DNA of 64,000 nt. Source: Euryodendron excelsum. Taxonomy: Eukaryota; Streptophyta; Magnoliopsida; Ericales; Pentaphylacaceae. Location: positions 32,450,501 to 32,514,500 of the forward strand of contig CM065388.1 in assembly GCA_033060915.1 (NCBI GenBank), read 5' to 3'. Positions 1-11,996 of this stretch are shown piece by piece (positions within the stretch are counted from its first letter, which is position 1; the number at the start of each line of letters is the position of its first letter). The translations under genes and the position numbers were made by a program. The notes under the pieces are model-generated. The model worked only from the letters and a program-made list of their open reading frames with translations, searched no databases and was not told the origin of the DNA.

Positions 1-2939
1 ACAACTCGAAAACTTCCGAAGACCAAAGCAAGCTTTTGGTAAAACAAAGTAAATAAAGCAAGCAAAATGAAGAAGACACAAGGTAGGCTTCCTATTTACG
101 TTTACATAATTCTCCCCTCTCTCTTCTCTCTCCTAACCCACTTGGGTTTTCTTCTATTTTAACCCCTATCTTCTACCCCCCTTTCTTGCATGGTTGAAAT
201 AAGGGACTCCCCGGTTCATGTGTAGGATTAGGCTATTGAAAGTGACTATGTCGGGGCTTTCTCTTAGTCTAAACGAAGACCATGTGGGTTTGGCCCTCTT
301 GATTATGTGGTGAAGCCTTTAACCTTGTATGTTCATGACTCTAACTTGCATTGTGCATATTATGATCATGCATCTCTCCAAAAGTTGTTTTCAAACTTAT
401 TTTCAAAACCTGCATCGAAAATCTTTTTCAAAACTTGCATTAAATCTTCTTTTTCCAAACTTATTTTCAAAATCACAATCCTAAGGTGATTCTAGCCTTT
501 CCATGGTTAAGGTTACTTTAGAAAAGTGTTATATTTAAAATGAATTTCATGGTCCATATTTTCAAATTCTTGTTGTTTTCAAAATCACAATCCTAGAATG
601 GTTCTAATCTGCTTATGGTTAGAATCGTTTTAGGAAAGTGAGATATTTTTAAAGGCTTGCAAAAGTCGACATTCAAATTCCTTTCCAAATTGTTTTTCAA
701 ACTTGCTTTCCAAAACCTCTTTTTAAATCTTCTAAAAAATCTCTTTTCAAACTTACTCTCCTAGAAACTCCTTCCAAAAATCTCTTTCCTAAAAATCTCT
801 CTTTCCTAAAAATCTCTCTTTCTTGGAGTTAAAGTCAAACCCTAGAGCCATGGTTAGAAAACCCTAATTTTCTCTCCTAAAACGTGATTTCTAATCTTGC
901 CTCAGAACATAGATTTCCAAAATCTCTATTTTCTACGTCAAATTTTAGATTTTGAAAACCTATTTTTCATACCGAAATCTATGGATTTCCAAATCATATT
1001 TTTCATATCAAATCAATATCCTTCCAAAATCTAAGATTTTCATAACTCCACATTTCCAATTCTATGTCAAATCAAATCTTCCGTTTTTTAAAATAAATCA
1101 AATCCTCCGTTTTTTAAAACAAAATCAAATCATCTCTTTTTTAAAATAAAATCCAATCTTTTAGTAGAAATCAGATACTTCCTATTCCAAATCTTTCTTA
1201 ATTCCAATCCTTCCTAATCTCATACCTTCCTAAATCTTAAGTTTCTAACACTTATACTTTCAAATATTTCCTTAAACTTTAAGCTTCTTAATCTTTCTAA
1301 ACCCAAACTTTTCTTAATTCTAAAACTTTCTAAATTTCAAATCTTTCTCAAACCTAATCAAATCTTTCCTAACAAGGAAACTTTCCAAATTCGAAACTTT
1401 CTTAAGTTGAAACTTTCTAAATTCAAAACTTTCCAATTTCAAAACATTTCCCATGTTAAACTCTCCTAATTCAAAATTTTCCTAAAATGAAACTTTCCTG
1501 AAACGGAACTTTCCTATTTTGAAACTTTCCTAATTTCAAGATGTTCTAAATTCAATCTTTCCTAGACTCCACCTCTCCATGTTTTCTAAATCAAACTTTC
1601 CAATCAAATCTTTCTTAATCTCAAGTCCTTCCTAAATCATATCTTTCTAAGTCTAGGTTTCCTAAAACTAAGCTTTCTAAAATCAAGCTTTTAAGTTCAA
1701 GTCAAATTCAATTCAATAACATGCTTGAACCCAAGGTCACCCTAATTCCTAGGATGTCTAGACCCTAATTCGACCCTAACCCTAAAGTTAGGACGCTTCT
1801 AACTCTTCTCCAAAAATACTTTTGTAAACCAAGATGGTTTTTCAAACTTTAATTCAAGTCAAAATGTTTTCAAATCTCAATCTTTCCAAATCAAATCCAA
1901 TTTCTTCCTCCAAGTTTTATCTTTCCAAACCAAAATCAGTTTCAAATCGTCAAGTTCAATTTCAAATCAAAGTTAATTCCAAGTTCAATTTCAAATCTTC
2001 TATTCAAACTTCAAATCAAACCCTTTTTCAAATCAAACCTATTTTCCAAATCCAACTCTTTTCAAATCAAATTTTCTATCGGACTCTTGTCTAAACTATG
2101 ATTGAACTGATTCCCAAAAAGAGATATGTAGGCAACCCTCATGGGTGTGGTCATAACTTTTCTTAAACTTCCAATTCCATAATCTATTTCAAGTTTCTAA
2201 TTTGGAAATCTATTTTCGCATCCATGTTTCCAATTTCTAGAAATTTCTTCCAAAAATCAAATCTATATTTTCTAAAATGTTCTTTCAAAATCGAGTCTTT
2301 TCAAATCTATTTTCAAAGTCAAATCAAGTCTTTTCAAATCTATTTTCAAAATCAAATTTGCTTTTGAAATCCACTTTCAATGTCAAAGTCAAATTCTCGC
2401 AATTGCATAACATGCATCATGTCAAACTTCTCTTTTCAAAGTTCTTTTCAAAAGTGAATAGTTTTGGACATACACTAATCAAAGATTTCGAATGGGTGAA
2501 CCTAGGGTGAATAGATATATAGGTACCGCAAGAGCGAAGTTGGGTGATGGCTTAGTGCGTCTTCCCTACACGTAATCATCCTCTGAATCTAGATCACTGT
2601 TTTCAAAGACCAAATAGAGTTATTTTAAAAAAATGGCTTAAATATTTCCAAAGGTTGCCAAACAACCTATTTTCTTAAAAACCCTCTCTTAAAGAAGTTT
2701 TCAAAATTATTTTCAAAAACCCGAAGTGTAATCTTCAGAATGTGCTTAGTTTTAGGTGACCTAACTCACCTTAATCAAGTTAGGTGGCGACTCTAAATGT
2801 TTTTCAAAAGCCCTTAATCCAAATCAATTTATAATTCAAACCTAGTCGCACTCGTCCTTCTAGGAGGATGAGTTTTAATGAGAGAGCGCTGTATTTTTCT
2901 CACTTGTCTTTCTCGAGTGTGAAAAATCGGGGCACGACA
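1..2939 (+). mobile_element. Giant Tat/Ogre-type LTR, 3' part, cut by window start
   Basis: This is the downstream (R/U5) part of the giant LTR family. It aligns by eye with about 24540-27615 and 56310-59501: a leader with an 'aggtaggctt' motif, the 'tgtgtaggattaggctattg' block, a 1.7-kb stretch built of TTTCCTAA-like words, the 'tacacgtaa' block near 2570 and the terminal 'gggcacgaca'. The usual end is GGGCGCGACA, so one CpG has decayed. U3 and the promoter lie outside the window. The short open frames inside are low-complexity artefacts. The sequence after 2939 is not a tRNA-Arg primer site, so this is a solo LTR or a 3' LTR. Confidence 0.85.
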
Positions 2940-2952
2940 ATACGTTATGTGG

Positions 2953-3385
2953 ATGTTCAAAAGTAGCAGTTTTTAGGCCATGCGATCGGGGCCTTTGGGA
3001 AGTGATCTCTCCGATTGGACCGTATCGATAGAAAGTGCTCTGGAAATACTTTGGAAATTCTCTAATTTACACATTTCTCAAGTTGTTTAATGGTGCATTA
3101 TAGTCAGAGAAATGAAAAAAAAAAAAAAGACAACATTGGCAGAGTGTTTGTCAAACGCTATAGGGGTTACTGAAAGTGGCAGTTTTCGAGCCATGCGATT
3201 GGGGGCTTCAAGAAGTGATCTATTCAATTGAGTCGTATCGATGGAATGACCTATGGACAAGCTTTAGGGAATTCCTCGATTTACGCATTTCTCAATTCAT
3301 TTGATGGTGCGTTATAATTTAAGAATTGGGAAGAAAAGACAACCATAGCAGAGCATCTGTGAGACGCTCCAAGGGATTTTTGTCA
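2953..3385. repeat. Tandem duplication of a ~216-bp unit
   Basis: Two diverged direct copies lie head to tail, about 2953-3168 and 3169-3385. Both contain 'ggcagttttcgagccatgcgat', 'agaagtgatct', a 'gtcgtatcgatgga' block, 'tttacgcatttctcaa', 'gatggtgc.ttata', a purine run and 'gcagag...gacgct'. Identity is modest, so the duplication is old. It sits between the end of one giant LTR and the diverged LTR relic. No coding capacity is seen; it could be a U3-type repeat of the relic or a separate sequence. Confidence 0.7.
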
Positions 3386-3389
3386 ACTT

Positions 3390-4506
3390 TGAAGTGTTTA
3401 GAGTCACGAGATTTTCGTTGGATTGAACAAGGGCATATGATAGGATCTATTAGTTTGGTACCCAAAGCCGATGTGGTTTCAGGGAGTACTCGACCCGCTA
3501 GTGGTAAAACAGTCATTTTAATTGAAATTGGTCGAAAAGGGTCAGGATGGATTGGAGTGGCATATTAAGCGTGCCAAACTATTCGGGGATAGTCCTGGAA
3601 GACGTTTTCACTTTTTGGTGGAGTTTGTACTGTGCTAGGGTGCCTAGGGGCAAAGGGGTCATTTTGATCGAAGTTGACCGGAACGAGACCGGAGTTGGTC
3701 AGGATGGCATATTGAGTACGCCCAACCGTCTAGGAATATTTTGGAAGAGTAGACTTACCGTCTTGAGAGATTTTGAACTTTCTCAAAGACGTGCCTGGAA
3801 GCCTAATGAGCAAGTTTGGTTATTTTTCACCGAGTATGGCTAGCAAGCACTGGTGTTGACCTAGGTGTTGGTTCCCAATCTCGGAAAGCTACTTGTGCGG
3901 TGTTGGTCCTTGAGACTACCCGGTATCAGAGAGCTACCTCTAAGGTGGTGTTGGTTCATAAGATCGCCCGATCTCAGAAAGCTACCTATAAGGTGGTGTT
4001 GGTCCCCGAGATTGCCTGGTCTAAGAGAACTACCGGATGATGAACATTCTACATTAGTGGGCTACCAGGCGCTAGAAGTGAACCGTCTATAATTATGATA
4101 AGGTGTTAGTTGTTGTGATTACCCGATCTTGGGAAACTACCTAGATGGTGGCGTTGGTTCCCGAGACTGCCCGATCTAAAAAAGCTGCCTAAATGACGTT
4201 GGTTCTCATAACCGCCACATCTCGAAAACCTGCCTGGATGACCTTGGTTCCCAAGACTGCCTGGTCTCGAAAAGTTACCTGGATGGCATTGGTTCCCGAG
4301 ACCGCCCTGTTTTAGAAAGCTGCTTGGAGTGCCTAAGGGCAATATAGTCTTTTTCAGCTCCACTTGGGCTTTACAGGCATAGGGAGCCACCATTTTATTG
4401 GTTTTAAGCTTTGAAAGAGCCGGTCTGGGTTCGCATGTGTTGTGATATTTGAAACTGGATTCAGCCGGGTTGGAGATTGCTAAGTGGGTAGAAATTGGGT
4501 GTTACA
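3390..4506 (-). mobile_element. Diverged relic of a giant Tat-type LTR (U3 part)
   Basis: Read on the minus strand, this resembles the first ~1.2 kb of the giant LTRs. It shares the 'gatacccaaagccg.tgtgg' block (3455-3480), 'ggggcaaa.gggtcatttt' (3648-3665), 'tttttcaccga.t.ggctagcaagcactggtgttgacct' (3830-3863) and the terminal 'gggtgttaca' at 4497-4506, equivalent to the LTR start TGTAAGCACCCC. It is much more diverged than the other copies and its middle has been replaced by a tandem repeat. The LINE fragment begins directly after it. Confidence 0.6.
3867..4330. repeat. Degenerate tandem repeat, ~45-50 bp unit
   Basis: About nine imperfect copies of a unit reading roughly 'gttggttcccgagactgcccgatctcgaaaagctacctggatg'. 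Starts are near 3867, 3902, 3949, 3997, 4104, 4152, 4197, 4242 and 4288, with one interruption at about 4035-4100. It lies inside the relic LTR where other copies carry the 81-bp array, so it looks like an independent satellite-like expansion of the same LTR zone. Confidence 0.7.
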
Positions 4507-6235
4507 GTCTTAAGATAAACTTTCCCAAGAGTCTGCTAAGTGACATTAGCATTAATGATTCTTTCTTGGCTCAAGTAACAGAGTTATTTAAGTGCAAGAT
4601 GGATCACTTTCCTATAAAGTATCTAGGACTACCACTAGGAGCTAATCCAAGTTCAGTGAGAACATGGGAAGGAGTACTGGAGAAATTCAAGAAAATACTA
4701 TCTTAGTGGAATAGGAACCAACTTTCAATGGGAAACAGAGTAACCTTGATAAAAGCTACCTTAGAAAACCTTCCAGTATACTTTCTATCCTTATTTCAAA
4801 TGCCCTAAAAAGTATGCTTGGAACTAGAAAAGTTGCAGATTTGGGATGGCAGTGATGGAAAAAAAAAAAAAGCTCAGAAGTGTTAGCTAGAATCAGGTAA
4901 CCTTGAGTAAGGATCTAGGTGGTTTAGGAATCCCATCTCTGAAAGTCAGGAATTATTCCATTCTTGCAAAATGGTGGTAAAGGTTTAGCAATGAGAAATA
5001 AGCCCTATGGATGAGATTCATTTATGTAAAGTTTGTAGTGAGTGATAACATTTGGTCCCCTCTAGATGTAAATCCTTTATGTTATTCAAGGATCTAGAAA
5101 GACATTCAATCAATAGGAAGGAATAATAGTGTCTTAAGCTCAATCCTCCTTATTAACCTTCAACTCAAGCTATGATAAGGTGACTCTTTGAAATTTTGGC
5201 ATAAGTAGTGGTTGGGGAGCAAGCCTTCGAAACTATTATTCCCCAGATTATTTACACTATCTACTCAAAAAGATGTTCTAGTCAACTTTGTGTTTGTCTA
5301 AATAGGTTCTACTTGGAACTTATCCTTCAGAAGGACCCTTTTTGCTTGGCAAATTGATTGTTTATTAGAGTTGAGAGCTTTACTTCACTCTGTCTCACTT
5401 GATCCAAACAAAAAAGACTCCATTTTATGGTTAGCTAACCATAGTGAGACTTTCTCTTATCTCTCCTTCTACAAAGTTTATGAAGCAAGCCTAGGATTAC
5501 CTAATTACAAGTTCAAGTGCTTTTGGAAAATGAAAGTCCCTCCAAAGTCTTTATTATTCTGTCGGCTAGCTTTAAAGAATAGAATGAAAGCTAAGGATTT
5601 GCTCCTCAAAAGACATTACCTTCAGCAAGGAAGTGATACTCTCTGCCCTTTCTACAAGGATGAACCTAAAAATGCAGATCATCTCCTTGTTTCTTGCAAT
5701 TTTACATGGAGAGTTTGCTCCTCACTACTACATTGGTGGGGTCTTCACTGGGTATGCCCAAAGAACCTAAAGCTTCATATGATTTGATGGTTTGGCTTCA
5801 ATTTTAGGAACACAAAGAAATCAATAGGGCATGCCCTGTTTATTGTTGTCATTTGGAAGGTATGGTTAACAAGGAATGATATGGTATTCAATCATATTAC
5901 ACTGGACTAGTATGAGGTTGTTGATAGCATCAAAGTCCTCTCAACATTCTGGGTGAAAGCAGCCATGCCAAGTGCAATATTCTCCCTTCATGACTTCTTG
6001 TATTGCATTCAAGGTAGAAGAGAGTCCATATTCAGTTAGTGTTCTACTAGTTTTTCCTCCGCCCTCCCCACCTGGCTCCTTGCCAATCTTCTTTCTGTCA
6101 TGTCCTGCTTTGTTTTGAGTTGAGATGGCTAATATCTTTTTTTGTCAAGCTCTCTGTATGTTACTCAGTCTTGATACATCCTCTCTTCTCTTTTATATCT
6201 CTTATTATCTTAATGGATTTTTGCTTTTCAAAAAA
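4507..6235 (+). pseudogene. 5'-truncated L1-type LINE: end of reverse transcriptase and zf-RVT domain
   Basis: Only the tail of ORF2 of a plant L1-like non-LTR retrotransposon remains. The first open part (to 4706) reads through 'FPIKYLGLPLGANP', the conserved motif after the RT palm of plant LINEs, followed by a '[16 protein letters not shown]' block. A second open part (5371-5787) carries the zf-RVT region: 'FWKMKVPPKSLLFCRL', then spaced Cys/His in 'LCPF' and 'ADHLLVSC'. A further 'VIWKVWLTRNDMVF' lies near 5850. Stops at about 4705 and 5787, others between, and a 13-A run at 4859 break the frame. It ends in a short poly(A) near 6229. No target-site duplication was found; its 5' end abuts the LTR relic. 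Confidence 0.85.
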
Positions 6236-6301
6236 AATATATTGTAACTTTTTTACATTATAATTAAATTCAATACACAAATATTCCTATCTCTATATAG
6301 T
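6236..6301. other. Short AT-rich spacer
   Basis: AT-rich sequence between the LINE poly(A) and the LTR start at 6302. No feature is seen beyond the flank of the insertion. Confidence 0.5.
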
Positions 6302-7661
6302 TGAATCGCTCCAAATATGTGCAATGTATAATCGCCAGATTCGATTGACGATGTAATTTAAATCCGGTGAGTCCAGATATTGATTGTCTTGGAGATGAAG
6401 CTCAATATAAGTTATACGCTTCAAGTCACATCCATTTGTCTCAAGATTTACAACAACCCAAGTGAAATTACTTCTTAAAAAGGTAAAATCAAAAACACTT
6501 GATTTTGAAAAGTTGGTTTGGCTACAAACTAAAGTAATATTAAAACAATTAAACTACTAAGATAAAATAGCTTGGACCCAATTGATCCAACCACCCAATT
6601 CGCACAAGGTTCCAATGAGGTTTGATAACTCAAATCTTTGGCTTCATCACGAGCCTTTGATTTGAAGGATTTCAACCATTAAAATAGTGAAATCAACTTA
6701 AAATTGTAAACTTTGAGATTCTTATGTTCATACCATCGATCTAAGCAACACCGATACCAAATTAAAAGTTTGTTGATCGACACTTAAAGACTTAGTCAAG
6801 ACCACAAGATTTCTATAGGATCTAAGAAATGATTACCAGAAATTCAATTCAATAGCAATTCGAAGTTAGATTCATAGTCAATTTGAGAATCATATACTAT
6901 TACAATACCAATTATAGAATTGTGCAATGAAATTACCAAACATAATTAATAATCTATGTGTTCTAAGATATCTAAGCTTCAATTGCTAAGAATTTGAGAT
7001 TTAAGAGAATAAAACAATGATAAACCCATTACCTCCATTGAACATGGATGATCTTCACAATTGAACCCAAGGGAAGATTTGGCTACTTGATTCCATAAGT
7101 AGTTGACTTGAATTCATAAGAAATTATATTGAAATGATGAAAATAGCTCTTGATTAAAATGAAAATGAAGAAATACAAAGAAATCTAGAGTTTCCCTCTA
7201 AAACTTCTCCTAAAAACCCTAAAAACTCTAAGAATAAAATGAGATCCCCAAATTTGAGCCAAAAAGGGCTTTAAATAGGCTAAAAAAGAACAGAGTTGCG
7301 CGAACCATTAGCTAGGCATTTGAACGCCTAGCTAACGCCTTGCGAACTTGATTCAAATACTGAAAACCAGCCTTTGAAGTTTGCCAAGCATTTGCGCAGT
7401 TCAAACTAGTGTGCGCACAGTTGTTCGAAAGCTTCAAACTGGCGTTCGCACGATTGACCATTTGAACAGCTGTTTGCATGACGTAACGACCCTCCGAACA
7501 ATATATTTGGGTAGATCTCAAAAAGTTACATGAAAAGCATATATTATGGACTCCAGTAGTACTTCTGATTTGAGAGATATAGTTTTTCAAAATTTTAGCT
7601 CTGTGTGTTTTAATAGTTTATACCATAGCTTCAACAGCTTATATTCTGACAACAAACTCAT
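6302..7661 (-). mobile_element. LTR of a tRNA-Asp-primed element (3' LTR, minus strand)
   Basis: The first ~640 bp match 20958-21597 closely in the same orientation ('gaatcg.tccaaatatgt.caatgta', 'gtgagtccggatat', 'caagatttacaacaacccaagtgaaattacttcttaaaaagg'), which defines an LTR pair. Its outer end is fixed by TG at 6302. The inner end near 7661 is a guess from a pyrimidine tract 'ttctccct' there, which would be the complement of a polypurine tract. On the minus strand a TATA-like 'TATTTAAA' lies at 7270-7277, with a cluster of 'ttcgaa' and 'gcgaac' words just upstream (7310-7450). No coding sequence. Confidence 0.7.
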
Positions 7662-8638
7662 TCTCCCTACGCCTGAAATATGCCCAAAATCATTTGATTT
7701 AAGCTTAAAATCTATACAAAACAAAATAAACTTAATTAATACTAAAATTTAGCTAAAGAGGCATCCAAACTCCTAAACCAAGGCTAACAAAGCACAAATC
7801 AATAAGTTATAATTGCACTTTTTTAGTGCAATCAAACCTCTCAACTTGCTTTTTGCTAGTCCTTAGAAAAATACTAAAAACAAAGGAAATAATCTCTACT
7901 TTCGTAGGAGTCACGGATGCATTTAGCTTATACATCAAGCCTTTAAACCCCTAAGTTACCCCTAATAAACGAGTGGTGTTTCATGATGGTTTATAGTTAT
8001 AATACCCACAAACATATATCGGTGGCTTGCAATCAAAGATTCATGAAGACAAATAGAACTTGCATAGACTTGTTCAATCTAATCCTGAATTCACCCTATC
8101 TCCTAATACAAGCAAGATTAAATCATAAAGCAACATAAGAGAGGTTCAAGTAAGTGTGTGATGAAACAATGTAATATAACTCAAGTGTTTACACACACAC
8201 AATCACATCTTTTAAGCCTCAATCCAAACTTTACCGAGCATACACTCATAAGAAAGATGAACACACAAGGTCCTCACAATGAAAAGCTCATTATAAAAGT
8301 AAATATATAAAAACACAAAAGAGCAATTCAATTACAAAAAAAACGAAAGAATGAAAGTGTATCCGACTTAACATCGTGAAAGAATATCTATAATTAAACA
8401 CCAATCAAAGTAATTGACAAAGAATGGCTTGTACTCCAATGAATTCTCAAATCACATAAACACTTCGGATCAAATAGGACCTTGCAAGGTTAGAGCTTGG
8501 CCAAGAGGTATAAGGTAAGAAAAAAGAAAGGACAAAAGGCTCAAAATATGTGTTATCAAGGCATGTAGTGATAAATGAGTATATACTTCCAATTTTCCCT
8601 TTCCATTTGATGTGCTCTTTTCTTTTCAAACATCTTTA

Positions 8639-8673
<35 letters not shown>

Positions 8674-9442
8674 TTCTTCTTGTTGTATTTCTCTTACTTT
8701 TAGTTCCTTTGCAAATATTACCATTTCTTTTTCACTTTACAAATGAATTTCTCACAATTGAAGGTAGTTGTGTTTCTCAATCATGGGGAATATTTCAATA
8801 ATGATTCATTTTAGCAAAGATCACATAAAAACACGGTAAAAAATGGATTCAAAGGAAATGAAAACTACAAAAAAATTGATGGCCCAAAGAGTGAAATGAT
8901 GGCCTAGAATCATATCCAAAATACATAAGTAAGAATTCAAAAGAGTATAAGTGTCAAAATTTTTCAATCAATATCTAACATATGAATCCAAAACAACCAT
9001 AATGAAGCTATTAAAAGAATGGAAGATGAAGAACTCAACCATGAGTAAATATATACACTTCAAAAACAGAAAATAGCTCTAAAGCTTACAAGGTAAAATC
9101 TCCACTCATGTAAGGATAAGAATGCTCCAGGTAGTAACACATGATATTATATGACATGTTGTGCACAATAGTGTAATCTCCTCTACTTATGTGTATATGA
9201 TGCAATCTCATAATGCATTAAAATTAAAGGGTAAATCATCAAGTTGCAATAAATGCACCACACTAAACATCCTCTAATCTAATATTGCATTTCACAAATA
9301 TGGCTATGGTTCCCAAAGAATAGTCATTAACACATCCATCAAGAATAATAAAAATTCAATCATAAGGAACATGAGAGAATGTACTAAAGATATCAACCAA
9401 GACACTGGAGCCATAAGATACTTAAACCTTTACCGAAGATCT
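7662..9442 (-). mobile_element. Internal region of the 6302-21597 element, left part (non-coding)
   Basis: This 1.8 kb lies between the 3' LTR and the Tekay insertion. It is AT-rich and holds no ORF with a recognisable domain. A (TC)n microsatellite lies at 8641-8671. Because the matching 5' LTR and primer site lie at 20933-21597, this stretch and 18910-20932 together form one internal region of about 3.8 kb, too small and too empty for gag-pol. A large non-autonomous (LARD-like) element is the simplest reading. Confidence 0.55.
8641..8671. repeat. (TC)n microsatellite
   Basis: An uninterrupted CT run of about 30 bp after 'actt', read directly from the sequence. It lies in the non-coding interior of the split element. 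Confidence 0.95.
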
Positions 9443-11809
9443 TGTAATGTCCCGAACCTTCATTTATTTATATTAATGAGAATTTCTAGTGTATGCAATG
9501 TTTAATGTTAATTATTTATTCTTTTAGATAAAAAATGACTAATGAGAGATTATGTTGTAACTCAAGCCTCTAGGGTGAGACACATAGGATTATTCCCATG
9601 TGTATCATCTTATATACACTTATATACACACAACTCACACATTCCAACCGGTTGAGAGAGAAGAGAGGGAGAAGAAGAGAAAAGAAAGAGGCGGAAGATG
9701 GATGAAGGAAGAGATTGAAGCCAATAGAAGACTTAACCAAGCTTGAAGAAAGGCAATGTCTCATTCTCTTCTACACTTGTATATGTGTATGTATATATCT
9801 TGGTGGGTTGTGTTGTTGGGTTATTGTTAGTGACTCTTTTGAGTCCCAAATTGACTAAATCTAGAGTATTGTAAGCCCCATTGTAAGATTTGAGAGTTTG
9901 GGATTGAAATCCCCAATTTATGCAAGTTATGGCTTGGGTTCCAAAAACCCTAGATCCCTTCAATTTACTTGTTTAAAGTGTTTCATTTTGAGTTATTGTG
10001 GCCTTCTTGGGTCAATCTTGGGACCCTAGAAGCATTGAAAGAATTTGTGAGAGTTTTGATGGAGTTTGGGTGAGATTTGGAGATTTTCGGGTGGATTTTC
10101 ATATTTCCTAGGTAATGTGTCGACACATTAGTCCAGAGGACTCCCAGATTCACTTCTTCAACTCATGTATCGACACCTTGGCGTCATGTGTAGACACATC
10201 CCAGATTCGGCTTCTCAGCTCGGATACTATTTAGTAAAACAAGCATAACTTTCTCTAGAAAGCTTGGATTGAAGCACCGTTTGAAGAATTAGAGAGTAGA
10301 TTCATAGATGTTTGTATCCATATAAAATTTGTACTATAATTCCTTATATATTGACAGATATGGGAGATTAAAGTTGACCCAAAATCTATGCCAACAACCT
10401 TGTTTTCTATAATTTTAGTCCACCTTCCGTGAGGCACAACTTCTTCACCCGAAATGTGTTTTTAAGCCATGACCTATCAAATTAAAGGCCTTTAAACCTA
10501 TTTTCAAATGGAACTATCCTTGAGTGTGAACTCATCTTTGAGGGGTGGTTGGGACACAATGAAGGAGTCAACGTCCCGACTTTCATGTTCAAACTTCAAC
10601 CTTGTGTTCTCGTTTTATGTTGGGGCTTTGTCCTAGAGTTTAGCATCGCTCTCTCTCATTGTAAGAGTGAGGTGTTAATGAGCCAGGGTTGAGGAACTTA
10701 TGTGCTTAGTCTCGGTTTACATGTTATTGCTTTATCTTAGAGTCTTGTATTGATGTTTCTATACTCCTACGTGCATTTTGTGTAGGAACACCTCGTTTGT
10801 CGCCCGTTTAATCGGAGAGAGGTGAGTAACAATATACCTTGAGTAAAACTCTATTATTTTCCAAATGTTTTAGGCTCACTTCTATGTCATGCAATGTTTC
10901 CATATATTTCAATGTATCAATGTTATGTTCAATTATAAATGTCATATCTTAAACGCATGCACGTTATATTCATATTATGAACTAAAACCCATGGATTACA
11001 ACATTAAAATGAAAGAGATGCCCAGTTTCAATGTATGGTGCCAACTTGGGTCTTCTTGTACCAAGACCTTAATCTAGCCCGATAGTCCTACGATAGCGGA
11101 TGTGAAATAAAATATCTATGTTGGGAGACGTCCCTGGCCTAAAGAGCCTTTGCGTGACCTTTAAGGTTACTACGGAGCCTAGCTCATATGTCGAGTTGTA
11201 GCACACTTATGATTTAGAACAAGAATCAAGATACAATAAATGCTTATGATAAGTTATATAAGTTGCATCTCTTCCCTATGATAACATGTTTCGAAACGAT
11301 TTCAATACCATGCTCATGCTCTTTACGCACAAATATCCACCTATTGATGTATATGTAACTATAATTGCTAGTCCATGGTAATTTCATGCTTATGCATCAT
11401 TGTTATTCACTAAGCATTAGTTTACGTTTTCTCAAATGATTTTCTGGTAGCCAATCCGGGAGGTCCAAGAGTGAGGCCATATGGGATTTTGAGCTACCGC
11501 CTACGGGCCTATGTTTTGTATTATATTTGAGGGCTAAACCTCAATGCTTTATAATGATATAATGTTATAACTTTGGTGGATCTTGATTTGGTCCTTATGT
11601 ATATTATGTTTTTTATTAGGCACAGCTCTGCCATTTCTGACACAGATTATGTTTCAAGTTATCAAAAGTTTTTTTTTTCTACAATTATGCATCGTTCCAA
11701 ATGATTATACACCAATGATCAACCAGTTTATGTAATGTGGCCTTGGGTAGCCTTGCTATTGGTCGATCATGCACCCTAAAACCGTATAGGCCGGGTTATG
11801 GGGCGTACA
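9443..11809 (+). mobile_element. 5' LTR of the Tekay chromovirus
   Basis: Starts TGTAATGTCCCGAACC and ends near 'ggggcgtaca' (11801-11809), three bases before the primer site. It pairs with 16522-18899 along its length. A TATA-like 'ttatatacacttatatac' lies near 9611-9628. 'Tgtgtcgacaca' palindromes occur about 10120-10200. Frames within it are not coding. Confidence 0.9.
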
Positions 11810-11812
11810 ACG

Positions 11813-11824
11813 TGGTATCAGAGC
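11813..11824 (+). other. Primer-binding site, initiator Met tRNA
   Basis: TGGTATCAGAGC is the standard 12-base complement to the 3' end of plant initiator Met tRNA. It lies three bases after the 5' LTR, where minus-strand DNA synthesis would start. Confidence 0.95.
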
Positions 11825-11996
11825 TACAGGTTGACACCGTAAGATTGAGTCATGTCTAGATAGAATTCTAGGTGTGACTTGAATATATGCTATGTGTATG
11901 TATATATGTAAGTCACGTGTATAATGACATGCCAAGGTGTAATACATGTAGTGCTATGTTGAATGCTTAACGCTTTGTTATGCGCATGTAGTGACT

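Noticed and set aside
1735..1800. Telomere-like 'ccctaaccctaaag' words
   Set aside because: Only two imperfect units inside the LTR tract; many 'aaccctag' words occur by composition. No telomeric array.
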